Shown one piece after another: positions 45,200 to 58,222 of a stretch of DNA of 64,000 bases (position 1 is its first letter; each line of letters begins with the position of its first letter). The DNA lies in assembly GCA_946122785.1 (NCBI GenBank), contig CAMGYJ010000010.1, positions 8,221,467-8,285,466 on the forward strand, written 5' to 3'. The DNA is from Linum tenue. Taxonomy: Eukaryota > Streptophyta > Magnoliopsida > Malpighiales > Linaceae. The notes under the pieces were generated by a model that saw only the letters and a list, made by a program, of their open reading frames with translations, was not told the origin of the DNA and did not search any database. A program made the position numbers and the translations under genes.

Positions 45200-46673
45200 G
45201 GCAAAATGACTTTTAAAGACGCGCTTGTTGTGAGGCAAACCAACACTTCGGTTTGCGTATCTTTTTCCTTTCCTTTTTAATTAAATAGTAGCTTAGTTAG
45301 TACATTAGAGATGCATTGAAATTGATTGATAAGACTTAGCCTTTCTTTTGGATGCTTGATTGAATGTTTAGATGAATAACTGAAATAAGAGATGTGGAGA
45401 AAATGAGTTGTCTTTTGCAGGGCAAAGATCACGCTTGACAGAGCAAAGATCGCGGCCGCGATCTTAGGTGCCCTGCCCGCAATTTTGCCCGTCCTTATTT
45501 AAGCATTGGCATCCTTTTTAGATCTAAGTCTTTTCACCATTCTCTAGATCTATATGCCATTACTCTCCAACTCTCTTGAATTTTTGAACCCACCTTCTTT
45601 AATCCTATCTTCCAACAACTTTTGAGAAGGATTTTCTATTGATTTTGGATTCCCATCATGTCCCCTAGCAAGATAAGGTACGCTTGTCCTTGTTTGACTC
45701 TATTTAATTGCCTTATCTTGCCCAACATGTGTGGATTGCTTAGAGTCTTTAATGCCCATTTTCTACTTGGAATGACATCTTGATGGCATGAGATTGTTCT
45801 TCTTTTCATTAATGAACCCTCTATGTCACTTTCGATGCCTTGGTGGCAAGGTTGTCAACCCGCGGGTTGACCCGGACCTAGTCGAGCTAGTGGGTCAAGG
45901 GTTAATGGGTCAATCGTTTTAGCCCGGTTTAGCCTGGAAATATAGAAAGAGTCATTATATTGTACTTATCCTCATAAATTATATCAAATCTTATCTAATA
46001 TATGAGTTATAACATATAATATTACACCAAAATAACATATCGTACTTAGATCCAACATATAGTGAAAATTCACACACACTTATATAACATAAATATTCAA
46101 ATGTTCAACTTAGTATTCCAAAGATTGAGTTAGGCGAAAAGAAAAACTGGAAAATAGGCGCATTTCGCAAACTAAAGAAAAAAATGATACAATTTGACCT
46201 CCAATCTGGTACCTTATAGCGGTCGGCCCGGCGGGTGCGTGCGGCCCGTTGTTCTCACCAGGTCAGGGTCAAATTGGGTCGACCCGTGGGTCAAGCCGCG
46301 GGTTGACAACCTTGCTTGGTGGGTTGTGCTCATGCATTTGTGTCATTTTCAACTACCACCCACCAAGTGTTTGTGAAAAGCCCCTAACCACAGAGTTCAT
46401 TATTTGCATCACTTTAGATTAAACATCAATTTCATTGCATGGGGTGTTGGTCATTGATTTTTTGTACATCAATTTGGGGATACCCTTACTATTTTAGAGA
46501 TATTTCTCTATCCAATTTCCCTCTTTTGCCAAGTTCTTAGTCACATTCAAGTGTGGGGGGAATTTAGAGATTTCATGATACCTTATTGTAGTCGACCCGA
46601 TTAATGTTTAATGTTTAATGTTGGATTGATGATTTATGCATATGTGTACCACTTGTTTTGAAGGATAATATAC
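45200..46673 (+). mobile_element. Athila post-pol spacer, interrupted by a hAT MITE
   Basis: Contains the AAAGACGCGCTTGTTGTGAGG landmark seen also at 24100, a CTTATTTAAGC block near 45497, and AGTGTGGGGGG before the env-like ORF. The hAT MITE 45847-46314 interrupts it. Confidence 0.6.
45847..46314. mobile_element. hAT MITE, family D copy 2, 468 bp
   Basis: Perfect 8-bp target duplication CTTGGTGG at 45839-45846 and 46315-46322. Ends CAAGGTTGTCAACCCGCGGG and CGCGGGTTGACAACCTTG. It aligns end to end, in opposite orientation, with 28206-28674. Confidence 0.92.
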
Positions 46674-48088
46674 ATGGCTAAAGGCATGACTCATGGTGAG
46701 AGCTCTTCCTCTCGAACATCTCGTCCTCCCCAAGGTCAAAAGAAGAAAATATGGAAGTCCAAGTCAAAGGAAGTTGTTGTAGAAGAAACTCATCCACCAT
46801 CACAACTTGAATATCAATCAAGGGTAGTTCCTCAATATGAAGAAGGCGGCGTAGAGCATATCACTCACTACTTTTAGAGCATGTACCCGAGCAATTCAAG
46901 AGAAAACTTCTGTGGCTTCAAGGGCTAACCTTAGGCGAAATTACTTGTCTCGGTTGGAATCTTTTCACCCAACTTGGAATTGAAGATGCAATCCGCTCCA
47001 AAGTACAGAAATTGGAATGAATCAAGTTTCTCTCTATTCAAGAACATATATATCGGGTGCTTGTTGTTGATTTTATTAGTACACTCACTATTCGAGACAT
47101 GAGGGGGGCCGCCGACCTTGAGGATAACATTCAGTTTCAACTCAGAGGATAGTGCCATCACATGTCCATCCGGGAGTTCACTAGAGCAATGGAAATCTAC
47201 CCGGTGGGTTTCATTGATCACCTAATGATTTCGCCACCTTGAAAAGGGAATCCGACTTCCCTTGTTTTAAAGGCCTTCTATGAGTCTGAATTCAAGAAAT
47301 CCAAGAGCCGATAATGGGACGTGAGACTATCAAAACCAAGTGAGGTGCAACCGGAGTGGCGACTCATCCACCACGTGATTGCTAGGTCAGTGGGAGGAAA
47401 GAATCGGAGCAAGGGCAATCTCACAGCCCGAGACATCACCCTATTTCATAGTATGCGCCTCCCACAATCTCTCCATCTCGACCTATCAATCTTATCCATT
47501 TTCAAGCGTTACGAGATGGATCACCGACTTGCCGCACTCCACGGAGGAGTGTTTGTCACCCGAATTGCCAAATATTTCCAAGTCAATTTTGGAGCTTTGA
47601 AATTTCGATTGGATAGAAGGACCGTTCCTATTTCCTTTGATGTCTTGAAGTCGAAACTTAAGGTGCCACACATGAGCAATGATGGCATTTGGGGTGTGTG
47701 CGGATTCCCATTCCTAACCACCAATACATTAGAAATGGGAGGAACCGTATTCCGTCTTCTGCAAGCTACCAGGGAAAGGGACTAAAGAGGATTGACAACC
47801 GTGGAAGACCAAGAGGAGAGCGTGCATGAAGGAGGAGAGGTGCCTATTCCTACTTTTCGACTGGTTCACCTACCGAGCAACAATGCAAGAGATTATAGAG
47901 TTGAGGCTATGATAGCGTCTATACTTCACAACTAAGAGAAGGAAGCACGACTTCACATTATGGCGTGCATCCACACGATCATGGAGAAGATGAACATTCC
48001 GATCGAAGATGTACCGACCACATTCAATCGCTCCTCACCTTCCACACTTTCCCAAGATGAAGAAGAAGGACACTCCGAGGAGGAATGA
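46674..48088 (+). pseudogene. Athila env-like ORF, broken
   Basis: ATG at 46674 begins a basic, Ser/Pro-rich N-terminus. The family core, known from Athila ORF1-type proteins, covers about 47320-47785 (a clean 154-codon block). An acidic end stops at 48086-48088. Stops near 46876, 47018, 47148, 47240, 47310, 47783 and 47932 show decay. Role in the family is unproven. Confidence 0.75.
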
Positions 48089-49423
48089 GTTCTAGGCATC
48101 CAGTGCCTACGTTCTAACTTTTCCTTTCCTTTCCTTTCCTTTCCTTTCCTTTCATTTCATTTTCTTTTCTTTATTTATATTAAAATAATGTTTAATTATC
48201 TCTTTATTTTCATTTTACCTTTCGTACCTTAAATATTATATAGCTAGTAGTAGTAGTACTTATTATATAACCGTTTATTGCTAGTATCCTCCCTTGTTCG
48301 TGAATGTAAGACGTTGATGAATGCTTATGGGATTGTATGCTAGTGATCATGCCTTTGTTGTGGTGATGAATGGTGAAGTATTAATGTTTTTGGAACCTTA
48401 AATGAACACCCAAAAAATTTCAAATTTGAGGGTTCCAAAACACCTTTTCCTTGCAATTACCTACTCGATGTGCTTTGATTTGACTAGATTGATTGATGTG
48501 TTGTGCATCTTAGGTGATAGTTGCATGGTTTGAGTATCAGTACGTGAGAGATTTTACTACTTTCCTCCTCTAGTGTGAGTGGATAGTGTTTGCTATCTTA
48601 GGAAGGCATTGTGTGCGGGATTCTCTCCTTTTATATGAACTAGGAACTTTTTCAATATGTGCTTAAAAATAGACAAGAGGCTCCCACGTGAGTGGAAACC
48701 AGGCAAAGAATTGAGATAAAGTGTCAAAGGATTATTCTCTTGGCTCGTAGTGCCCGTCAAGGATGTGTTTAGGGTTCGAATAGCTTTATTGCATCCTGAT
48801 CATCTCTTACTACCTACCATCCCCCAAACACCTCTCCTCCTCACAGAACCGTATGACAAGGACCAAAGGTACCTTTTAGCCATTCACGAGACCTCATAAC
48901 TCTCGTTTGTACCCAACATGTGTGGCAACCCAGTGTGGAGTGCAGGCTGGGACGTGGTGCTCGGGCTAAGATGAATCCGACCATCAATTTCTCAACATGT
49001 TACCTTGAAAGGGAAGGCTATGATTCATCCACTCTTGTTCATGAGGGAGAGATGCTATTATGCAATGAAAGAAATTGCAAGACTTCGGTGCAATGACATG
49101 AACGGGGAAAAAGGAGACTGAAAAATGACTACTCCTACACCAAAAGAAAAAACAAAAGCACCGCTTATAGTTCTATGATTCGTTTGTTGTTGGAGAATCC
49201 CCAGGAGTACATTTTGAATGATCGGCCTAAGGTAGTAGATATGGTCCTCACACGAGATTTTGTGTTTGCACAATAGGAAGGTAGTAGCATTCGTTCATCC
49301 CCGTATACTCTTATCTATGCAATGAAGAACTAGCATGCATGCCTCATTGATTCATCAATCATATTGCATTACGTTTGAGTAGGTTTGCTTGGGGACAAGC
49401 AAACACCTAAGTGTGAGGGAGTT
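48089..49423 (+). mobile_element. Athila 3' non-coding region with polypurine tract
   Basis: Includes a TTTCC microsatellite (about 48119-48153), the GATGAATGCTTATGGG region shared with 830-940, the CTTGGGGACAAGCAAAC phrase, and the polypurine tract AGTGTGAGGGAGTT (49411-49423). No ORF of note. Confidence 0.65.
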
Positions 49424-49986
49424 TGATAACACCAAAATCGATGTTATTTACCCTCCATCTTAGGGTATGTTTTGTGCCAATTCATGTGCTTAATTGTTTA
49501 AACATTATCAAATACATCCTTATTTTGTTCCTATTTGATTTGATGTGATTATAGGGTGTATTAGTCAATATGTGAAAATAAGGTACAAAACAAGGTCACA
49601 AGTGTAGAAATTGGGCGAGGATAAAAAATGGTGGCCTAGAAGCCAAAGATCACGATCGGGATTTCTAGTCGTGAAGACTCGCTGAAGAATGCGGCCCAGA
49701 AGCCAAAGACCGCGACAACGATCTTGAAGGCCCAGGGAGCGAACTTCGCAAAGAAGGAGCCTTGGAGAGGCAGAGAGTTTCCCCAGTCGCATCACGACCA
49801 ACGTTCACTTTTCCCGCGAGGAAGATCGCTGTCATGACTCGAGGATCGCGACCGTGAATTCAGCCCGCGATCTTCCCCCTTTAGAAGGCCATGACAACGT
49901 CGTCTTGAGATCGCGGCCTAACCTCAGAAGATCTCGCCCGCGATCTCCCCGCCTCAGGCTGCAAACTTCCCCGAGTCTAGAATGCC

Positions 49987-49995
49987 TATAAATAG
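49987..49995 (+). promoter_or_regulatory. TATA box of family-B LTR
   Basis: TATAAATAG, followed by AGACCCCTTTCCCC; same arrangement as at 256-264 on the minus strand. Confidence 0.6.
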
Positions 49996-50345
49996 AAGAC
50001 CCCTTTCCCCATTTTAAGAGAGCTGAGTTTGGGTGAAGTTTCTGGTTCCGGAGAGAGAGAAGAGATAGAAGCTGAAGGAAGGAGAAGAAGGGGGAGCTAG
50101 GAGCAAGGAGGATCTTCCCCAACTTCAAGTCTTCTTCTATTTCTACCATGTATCTTCTTCCCTCCTTTATGGAGTAATCCTCTAACAAACTAGGGGTTTT
50201 AAACCCCAAACCCTAGTTTTAGGGTTCATTATGTATGTATGGATATTTTAGGGTTTGAATGAATGAATGTGTTTGTCTAGTAGATTCTTAATGTGTCTCT
50301 TTCCTAAATCATGACGCTTGGGCAACTGGCCCCAATCTTCCCTCT

Positions 50346-51139
50346 TAGGGGTGTTCAAATGGTTACCGTGGTAATAACCAAACCAATTAAGCCTAAATTT
50401 CATTAACCATTGAATAAAATTTATTAACCAAACCGTCCAAATTAACACGAAAAGCAAATTAACCAAACCAAAGTTTAATTGGTTTGGTTAATCGGATAAT
50501 TGGATTAACCAAATAACATAACATTACATGAAAACAATTATCATGTTAATGAATAAAACATAACAATATGTTATTACTATCATAAACTATCATTATATAT
50601 AAGGAATAATACCATCCATGATTATCATCATCATTCGAGTTAATACATCATTCATCATCTTTGCACCTAATATAGTTAGCTTACAACAAACCCTTAACAT
50701 AAATATTAAATACATATCAATACCACTCATCAGGAAGTGAAAGTTCTCCTACAAAACACTTAAACTATACATAGTTTGAGGTGCCTGTCATGGTATTGTA
50801 CGTAATCCTAAAGTCTAGTAGCTGTCCAAAATGTTTTGGTTTAGTAAATAGGCAGGCCCATTTAATTTTTGACCCATAATGTTTTGGTTTGTTGTGCACA
50901 TGGAAATAAAATAGGGAATCACGAAAGTTTGGTTTGGTTTGGTTGGTTAAATGGAAGTACAAATAATTTTGTATATTACGTGTATCATTAATTGGTTAAT
51001 TGGTTTCATTGGTTAGCAGTGTTGAAACCAAACCAAACCACCTAAATCAAATAAGCTAAATTGTTTAACCAACCCAAATTAACCGAATGCTACCAGTTAA
51101 TATGGTTACCACGGTAACCAATCTGTTTGAACACCCCAA
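50346..51139. mobile_element. hAT family-C element (C1), 794 bp
   Basis: Perfect 8-bp target duplication TTCCCTCT at 50338-50345 and 51140-51147. Ends TAGGGGTGTTCAAA and (complement) TTGGGGTGTTCAAA; GGTTACCGTGGTAA lies near both ends. The best-preserved copy of family C. No transposase. Confidence 0.88.
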
Positions 51140-51880
51140 TTCCCTCTTAGCATGCTTTATGCTACTGCGCTGGGTATGGAGTTCTAGGGTTAGACGGGCA
51201 TGCGCCATCTGGTGAGTTTAGGTTGGATGAGTGAATGGGGGCCTATAGTGGTCGAGGGAGGCGATCGAACCCCTGCTATAGGTAGTCTTCCTAGATGAAA
51301 CCCAGGATGAAACCTCGGTGTGGATGGTGGATAGTGTCCATTAAAATGAGCCATAAGCTTAATGCCCCAAATACGATAGCCAAGATCGAGGTGACTGAAA
51401 CATGGATTTAGGGGAGGCGTACTCGGAGACGAGTGGTAATGATGAAGGCCCACGAAAAAGAGCTCACTCACCACATTCGATAACCCTAAGTATCTATATA
51501 TGCATAGTATCCCTAAGCTATGGGGAGGATTAGTTCCCCGAAGTACCAGCTTTTAGCTTTGATAAGCCTATATACTAGTGTTTCCTCATATCCTCCACTC
51601 AAAACCTCAAAAACCGATTACCTAATTAACAACAAGGTGGGAAGTAGGCTAGGGTACCAGGACTCGAGTAGAATATGACCTTGATTACCACTATGCGACA
51701 ATTCCATCCTAGGTTAAACTTGGCTTAGGATTGGATAGTTGTTGATACGTGCAAACCACTGACAATAACATGCATGGATTCAAGTGATCAACATCTCATC
51801 CATGGGCACTTACTCATCCCTCACAACATCATACATATCCGGTGAACTCATCCGTATAAACTCAATAGAAGGTGAAAAAT

Positions 51881-52146
51881 TGATAATCTTATTCACAGAA
51901 CAAAGAAACGTTTAAATACATCAAGCTCAACTGCTGGGAGCTAAAAACAAGCTACCACTCAGCCTGCAAACACAAACTAAGGAACCACTAACAACCATAG
52001 TCCTTAAACTAGCAATTACTTAACACTTCTAATAGACAGCTAACTCACATTCTACTAACTTCAAACTGGACTTATTATTGCTCAACTTCATAAGACACAA
52101 GGCCCAACCCAATGCCACTGCCTCGACTCAACTTCTTGATCCAACA
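51881..52146 (-). repeat. LTR-like direct repeat, copy 1
   Basis: 266 bp, the 3' copy if the element is read on the minus strand. Confidence 0.8.
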
Positions 52147-53925
52147 TATCCTGCCCTAAACTCAAACCGGGTAAGTTTGAGTTTATACCAGTGCATGATC
52201 ATTATGGAGAAGCAACTAGTTCTTCATGTATGTTATAAGCTTCACTCACATTTGATGCTAGCCTCCAATGAGATTGTCTTTCAGTTCTTTTTCACTTTAT
52301 TTTATCTTCTTCATGGCAGGGCATGCTCAACTATTGTCATTTCCGGTTTCTTAATTGTGTTGTACTATCTGGACCCGTCCTCTCATGTCTCTTTTTCACT
52401 TTCTTTTATCTTCTATGTTCGCTGCAACTCAAAGTGTTATTGCAAGCTCTTATATTGTTACTTGTTGCATGACATAGCAACCGAGTACTTTTATACCAGC
52501 CATTTGTTCGTCGAATAAGGACTAGCCACTATGTTGTCTACTCATCGAATGACATTGAAACAAAACCTGCTTCACTCATAGGTTGCACTAACTACATCAC
52601 TCGTAGGCATGTCTAGCTGACATTGACACCCAACTTGCTTCACTCACATATTATACCGCCTACTTCACTCGTAGGTATGTCTAGTTGACATTTCCTTAAA
52701 CAGTTCCCCAAACAATCATGCACAACCATGGATTAACTTAACCCAATCATCATTCCTCATAATCTACTTCACTCACAACCTCGATTTGAACTATAGCTAC
52801 AATCTCACACACAACCTTCCTAGTATACGTGGACAGAATCCGAAGTTATTCACTCACTGTCTTGCAATCACAAACTCCTTTGCATGGCTACCTGCTGCCA
52901 TTTCCTCCCCTTGCATTGAATAACCCTTTCTGAAATTGCTTTCAGTTTACTTCAACAGTATCCCTAGATTTTAGGACTTGAAACCAGTTACAATACTCTT
53001 CAGTTTACTTAAAAAAACAGGAGCAACTCCAGTTCAATGCACCTGTTCTTTGTAACCACCACTATAATGCTCTAAAGAGAAGAAAAGTTGTCTAGTCGCC
53101 TCCATTTCCTCCTCAATACCTGTTACAAAATCACTTGTTTGCGTACTCACTTATTTCACCAATTCCCTCACTCTCATTCTCAGTTCCTCTTGGCAACACA
53201 ACTCAGCATTCATGGTTTCAACTTAGCAATTAACTCATCATTCTCCACCATGACCATGTCGTATTTGTGCGTGAAGATTTCAAAGTTAATGCTCAAGCCT
53301 TCCACTGCCTTCTTCTCATTCATTTGAATCGGTTTCTCAGAGTTTGCCTTCTCAAGCTTCACTGCACACTAGCACTCTCCACCTTTGGGAAACACATTTG
53401 AGCATAGTATGGTACTCCAAGAGGATGAGTACTCCTATACCCATCTCCCATATTCTTTCATGTGGATCAGCACTCCTGCAGGCTACAGCTTCCTCGATCA
53501 AGTTCCAAATTATTTGTACATCATGTCTTAAGTTCAGCAACATTGGTGGCTTATTCCTCACCTTGAACTGGATCTCTAGCTCTCTGGCCTGAGCAGCTAT
53601 CTAATCAAGCATTATCTTACTCTCTTCTTATTGCTCAAGTTCACCCTTCATCTATTCCTGCCTTGTAATCGTCCTCACCATTCTCAACACTGCCTGCCAC
53701 CACCTTACCTCTTCTGTCTCTCCCTTCTGTCTCTTCAAGTACTTCTCCGCCCCCACTGCTATCTAATCCATCACATTCATCCCCATTGCTCAATTTTCTA
53801 GACTTGCTTGACCTGTGCTTCCTTTTATCATTTCTCTCCAACTCTTCATCATCCCCTTTATAATTTGAACCCAACCAACTCCAAATTATGATACGTGTAA
53901 GTAGCTATTCGGATAAAAGGGTTCC
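52147..53925 (-). other. Interior of the unclassified element, 3' part
   Basis: No recognised gene. A minus-strand frame at 53641-53874 is charged and Lys/Asp/Glu/Ser-rich (DKRKHRSSKSRKLSNGDE) and may be a remnant of coding sequence. A 146-codon plus frame at 52078-52518 is hydrophobic and Cys-rich but starts inside the LTR-like repeat. Confidence 0.35.
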
Positions 53926-53934
53926 TCTTCTCAA

Positions 53935-55745
53935 ATGAACTGCTATTCGCCACCCGATAAATTACTATTTGCCGCCCATGTTTTAAAACAAAATGACAAT
54001 TTTGCCCTTAGCTTTTGAACAGAGGTTTGCCGAAAATTGGACAAAATAAATTCGTCGAGAATTGCCATCGTCTCCTACCTTCCTCCCTATGATTCTGACC
54101 TGGTCGTCGACAAGAGCCAAACGCCAAAGCTCTGTCTTTTTTCTTTGTTCCCCTTTTCCCTTTCATTGTTCCTTGCGTTGCTTCATCCAACCTGCCACCA
54201 GCCATCCCGCAACGACATCTGAACCATTCTCTCCGGCGACCACGAAAACACAGCCGCAACTCAATCCGGTGGCTGCAAACTAGGCGCCGTTGTAGGGAAA
54301 GAAATCGTCGGGTTTGGACTCCAGAAATCGACGTCGATCTGGCCTAGGAACGCGGTCCGACGCCGACGATCGGACGGTTGCCGTCGACGATTTTTTTCCT
54401 TAAAAAAACCATTTTTAATTTTTTACAAATTAATTAAATATTATATTAAATGATGATTTGTGATAATTGCTATTTATGTCGGCATTGATTTTTGAATTTC
54501 TTTTTTTTTTAGGGATTGATTTTGGAAGTTCTAAACATGGTAATTGTTTTCCATTTTTTGGGCCGAAACAATGTAACCAATAAAATAAATTTATATAATT
54601 GAAGGAATTAACGGATTACTAAATCAAATTAAATGTGGAGTAAGCGTGTGGTTTAATTTACTTTTATTGATTCCTAGTTTCCTACCCCATTACCAACAGT
54701 AATTGTATTTACATAATTATAAACGGAAACACTTAATTATAAAATACCAAAATTTTCTCTAATTAAACAACGTCTAATTCTATTTCCCTAATTAGCTATC
54801 TGTTTTTTTACCAAAAGAAAAAATTAATAATAAAAAATTACCCTTAATTAAAACACATTAAAATTATAATGAATTCATTTACAAAAAAAAAAAAAGAAAG
54901 CAACGTTTTATTCCATTTCGTTAATTAGTAGGATGAGCTAAAGGAAAGTAATTAATTAATAAAGAAAACAAAGTTTAATTCCATATAGATGTTTAGGTGG
55001 AAATTGGAATGATTATAGTAATTTAATTCCATTTCGTTAATATGTAGCCTTGTACACAATTAACATAATAATGTCAATAACCATTAACCCCCCTAATCCA
55101 TCTCATTGACGGGAGAATATTTGGTAAAATTAAGCGGGCCACTTAAGGTAATTATTTTTTAATTTAATTAAGAAAAGTTTAGATTATGGCATGGAGAGTG
55201 GGCACGTATAATTGCATTCCACATTAACTTCTATATCATTAACTTTTATCATTTATTGTTAATGGCATTTCAACTTTCAAATAATTACGTTAAAAGTAAA
55301 AAAACGACCCCAACTATTGTTTCTTCTTCTCTCTGCAATCTCACTCATTATAGATACTCGTTTCTCAGACCATCGCCGGACAGTGAGCAATGGTCCGCCG
55401 CCGGCGTCGGACAGGGTCCGCTCCCAGATGGCGGACGGGGTCCGCCCGCTGGCATCGGACGGGGTCCTCTCCCGGGCGGCGGACGGGGTCCGCTCGCGTG
55501 CATCGGACGGTCGTCGGACGCAGTCCTCTTCCCAGCGTCGAAAGAGATCTGGCGTCGGCGGTGATGATCTAGCGCCGGCGGTGAAGGTCTGGCGGTGATG
55601 GTCTGGTGCCGGCGGCGATGCTAATCTGCGTGTGGTGTCATGGTGGTATGAAGCTTGGTGTTATAACGATTAGGGGTAAAAACGACATTTTTATTAAAAT
55701 CATGGGCGGCAAATAGTAAATGTATGGGCGGTAAATAGCAACCAT
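53935..55745. mobile_element. MULE-like element with GC-rich cargo (MULE-5)
   Basis: Inverted arms: TGCTATTCGCCACC followed by ACTATTTGCCGCCCATG on the left, and TTGCTATTTACCGCCC followed by ACTATTTGCCGCCCATG (complement) on the right. Flanking 9-mers TCTTCTCAA (53926-53934) and CTTTCTCAA (55746-55754) agree at 7 of 9 positions. GC-rich blocks lie at 54040-54390 and 55360-55620, AT-rich sequence between. No transposase. Confidence 0.6.
55400..55525 (+). repeat. 24-bp GC-rich minisatellite
   Basis: About five imperfect units around GGCGGACGGGGTCCGC. Because 24 is a multiple of three, one plus frame repeats an eight-residue motif (SDGVLSRA, ADGVRSRA). Inside MULE-5 cargo. Confidence 0.75.
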
Positions 55746-56159
55746 CTTTCTCAATCAGAGTCCAATTCTCATTCCTAATTCGCCAATAACCCACTTCCCT
55801 CACAAAATAGCCAAAACCAAAAGTTTTTCTACCGACTATTCTAGGGTTCATAACCAGGAAAGATTTAGACTTTCTTTACCTCTCAGCTGAAAAATTATAC
55901 TCACACTAGAAATCTGAGAAAAAAGTTGAGTTGTGGAAAATGAACCCTAAAAGGCTTGGGTGTTTCTCATTCATAATTGGGTTTAAATACTCAAGCTTAG
56001 CACTACAAGACAAATCAGCTTGCTTTTGGAGAACAATAAACTTAAAACAAACATAACAACTCATACTAAAGTCTAAACATTGACAATAAATCAAACTTGA
56101 TGATGATAATAACTTCCTCTAAACCTTGTCGATCCACTTTGACATTCATGGTCGCCGGT

Positions 56160-56830
56160 TTGAGTCTTGAGGATGTTGCTGCACTGTTGGCTAGCTAACT
56201 TCCCTTCAATTTGCAAATGGTGAAGCTGTTACATCTTGCTAGCTAACTTCACAAACATCTTCTGAAAAGCTTTACCTGGGTTTTGAATGTGGATAGGATA
56301 CATTGCAGCTTTGTTGCTAGCTAACATTCCTTCCAAGTCTTCAATGTGGATAGGTGATGTTGTTGCTTTGTTGCTAGCCAGCATTCCTTCCAAGTCTTCA
56401 AATGTGGATAAGATATGATGCTGCTTTGTTGCAAGCTGCCAATTCATTCCAAGAAACAAACCTTGAAGTCAGCAAGGTAGTGTACTGTTTGACTAATACC
56501 CTCTGCTTCTCCAAGTAGATGAGGATATGTTGTGGCTTCTTGAACTAACTAGCATTCCAAAAAATTACTTCAAACTCAACAGGGGAGCTCTTTTGGGCTT
56601 CTTCCCTCTGCTTCTTCAAACAAGGATGCCGTTGCAATATGACTAGCTGACTGTCATTTCTTCTTCTCCAGCTTCAGCTGGGTCTTCGATATAGTCCGGA
56701 TATGCTGCTGCTGACATTGCTAGCTAGCATTCCATCCAAAATATGTGCTGATATGCTGATTCTGATTTTTCTAGCTAGCATTCCATCCGAAAAAGAACAA
56801 AAATCAGCAAGGGAGAGCATTGTTGGCTAC
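56160..56830 (-). repeat. Degenerate 57-bp repeats encoding a 19-residue motif
   Basis: The minus strand reads EDLEGMLASNKA twice 19 codons apart (56270-56405). Further decayed copies carrying CTAGCTAGCATTCC occur to about 56800. Repetition in codon register suggests this was once translated. Confidence 0.55.
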
Positions 56831-56958
56831 TTCCCTTGCTACAACTTTGGTTGCTGCCATTCTCTTCTTTGCTGAAACAAGAACATCATCTTTTTTTCTT
56901 TTTATTTTTGTTTCTGCTGAAACTTGAAATTTCTTCTTGTTCTCTTGCTTACCGATTC

Positions 56959-57429
56959 TCAGCAAGAAAAATGACACTCTTGGCTCATAATACCTTTCAC
57001 AGTTCCAAACCACAACAAAGAAACATTTGAACCTCTTATGGCTTCCTCCAAAGAACCAATTATTACATTCTGATCACTTTTCTCAATCACAAACACATGT
57101 TCACAGGAAATCTGCTCAAACACAGCTTGGAAAACTTCCATTTCACACACAGTAATGGACAAATTCAGTTCAGTCTCTTGTTCAAGACCCACAATATCAT
57201 TCTCGGTAGTTTCGGTTTCAAGAAACTCACCTTCCTCTTCTAGGTATTCTCCAGTGGGTATAAAATGCCTTCTTCCAACGATTACCTTGTGCTCTACCAT
57301 GATCCCCTGCCTCAAACTCTTGAAACCCACTACTTTCGTGGTGAAAGAACCCACTAGAGAGGAAAGAGTTGTGGTGGCTCCATTGTTGACGAGTGACTTC
57401 ATCCCGGTGGATTGGAGAAACTCCTTCAA
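56959..57429 (-). pseudogene. Open frame of unknown function in the unclassified element
   Basis: About 156 codons without an obvious ATG at its start. Residue mix is protein-like: an N-terminal Ser/Thr/Gly-rich part, then acidic EEEGEFLETETTENDIVG and hydrophobic stretches. No zinc knuckle, gag or protease motif. It could be the remnant of the element's own protein. Confidence 0.35.
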
Positions 57430-58222
57430 ACCCGTGACTGACCTCTGGAAGGTGACAACTCCAGGCCTGACTCTGCGCGGATGTGGATGGAGAGCAAAGA
57501 CACCGGTTTGGGATTTGGGTTGATCGAAGCTTCTGTTTCCCTGTCCTTTTGGCGGTCGTCGATGGAGGCTTAGGAGCGAGTTATGGCCAAGGCGATTTCA
57601 GATCTGACGACAGGAGAGAAACTCGTGGTCGCGCCGGTTCTAAGATTTGGGGATTTTTGGTTTTCTGGGCTAGGAAAACATCTTTAGCGGCGGTGTGTAG
57701 TCCTCGTCTCTGCTTGGCGGGTTGAAGATGCTCACCATCGCCAAGTTATGTTCGATGAATTCAGATCCACATACTGGAGCACGATGATTCTTTCTCTGGG
57801 TCACTGGGTGTTGATGCGACAGGAGCTCGTTGCGGCCATCCTTTCGGCGTTGTTGCCTCTGCTTCTTTAGATCCGCCGGCTGGAAGGACAAATGGTGCGA
57901 AGTTCGGGGAAGCCGGGTTGATCTTCAGATTGTGGATCTTGGGTCGCAGGTTTGGATCTGGAAATTTTGCAAAGAAATGGTGGTGTTGACTTGCGGCAGA
58001 GGATGGAAGGGATTTGGTTTACAGGCGCTAGGCGGTTGGCGATGACAAGCGACAGAGTGGTTTGGGTATGGGGGGTTCAGAGAAATGAGATTTTGTGGCT
58101 TTCGCTTGCTCCAATGGATTTGGGTTTTTTATTTTTTGGGAAAGCAAAGACAGTAGGATCTGGAAGGTGAAATCTGGAATTTAGGTTTGGATTCGGGGGA
58201 AGAGATGTAAAGGGGGAGAACT

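Larger units (their letters stand above)
49424..51770 (+). mobile_element. Athila 3' LTR (family B), interrupted by a hAT element
   Basis: Starts TGATAACACC directly after the polypurine tract. TATAAATAG at 49987-49995. The first 800 bp match the minus-strand LTR at 1-782. The right end is uncertain because the hAT element 50346-51139 lies inside and no partner copy covers the end. Confidence 0.65.

Noticed and set aside
52078..52518. 146-codon hydrophobic plus frame
   Set aside because: It begins inside the LTR-like repeat and runs antisense to the inferred element; no homology recognised.
57155..57725. Plus-strand frames of 80-122 codons
   Set aside because: They are the antisense of the better minus-strand frame in the unclassified element and carry no domain.
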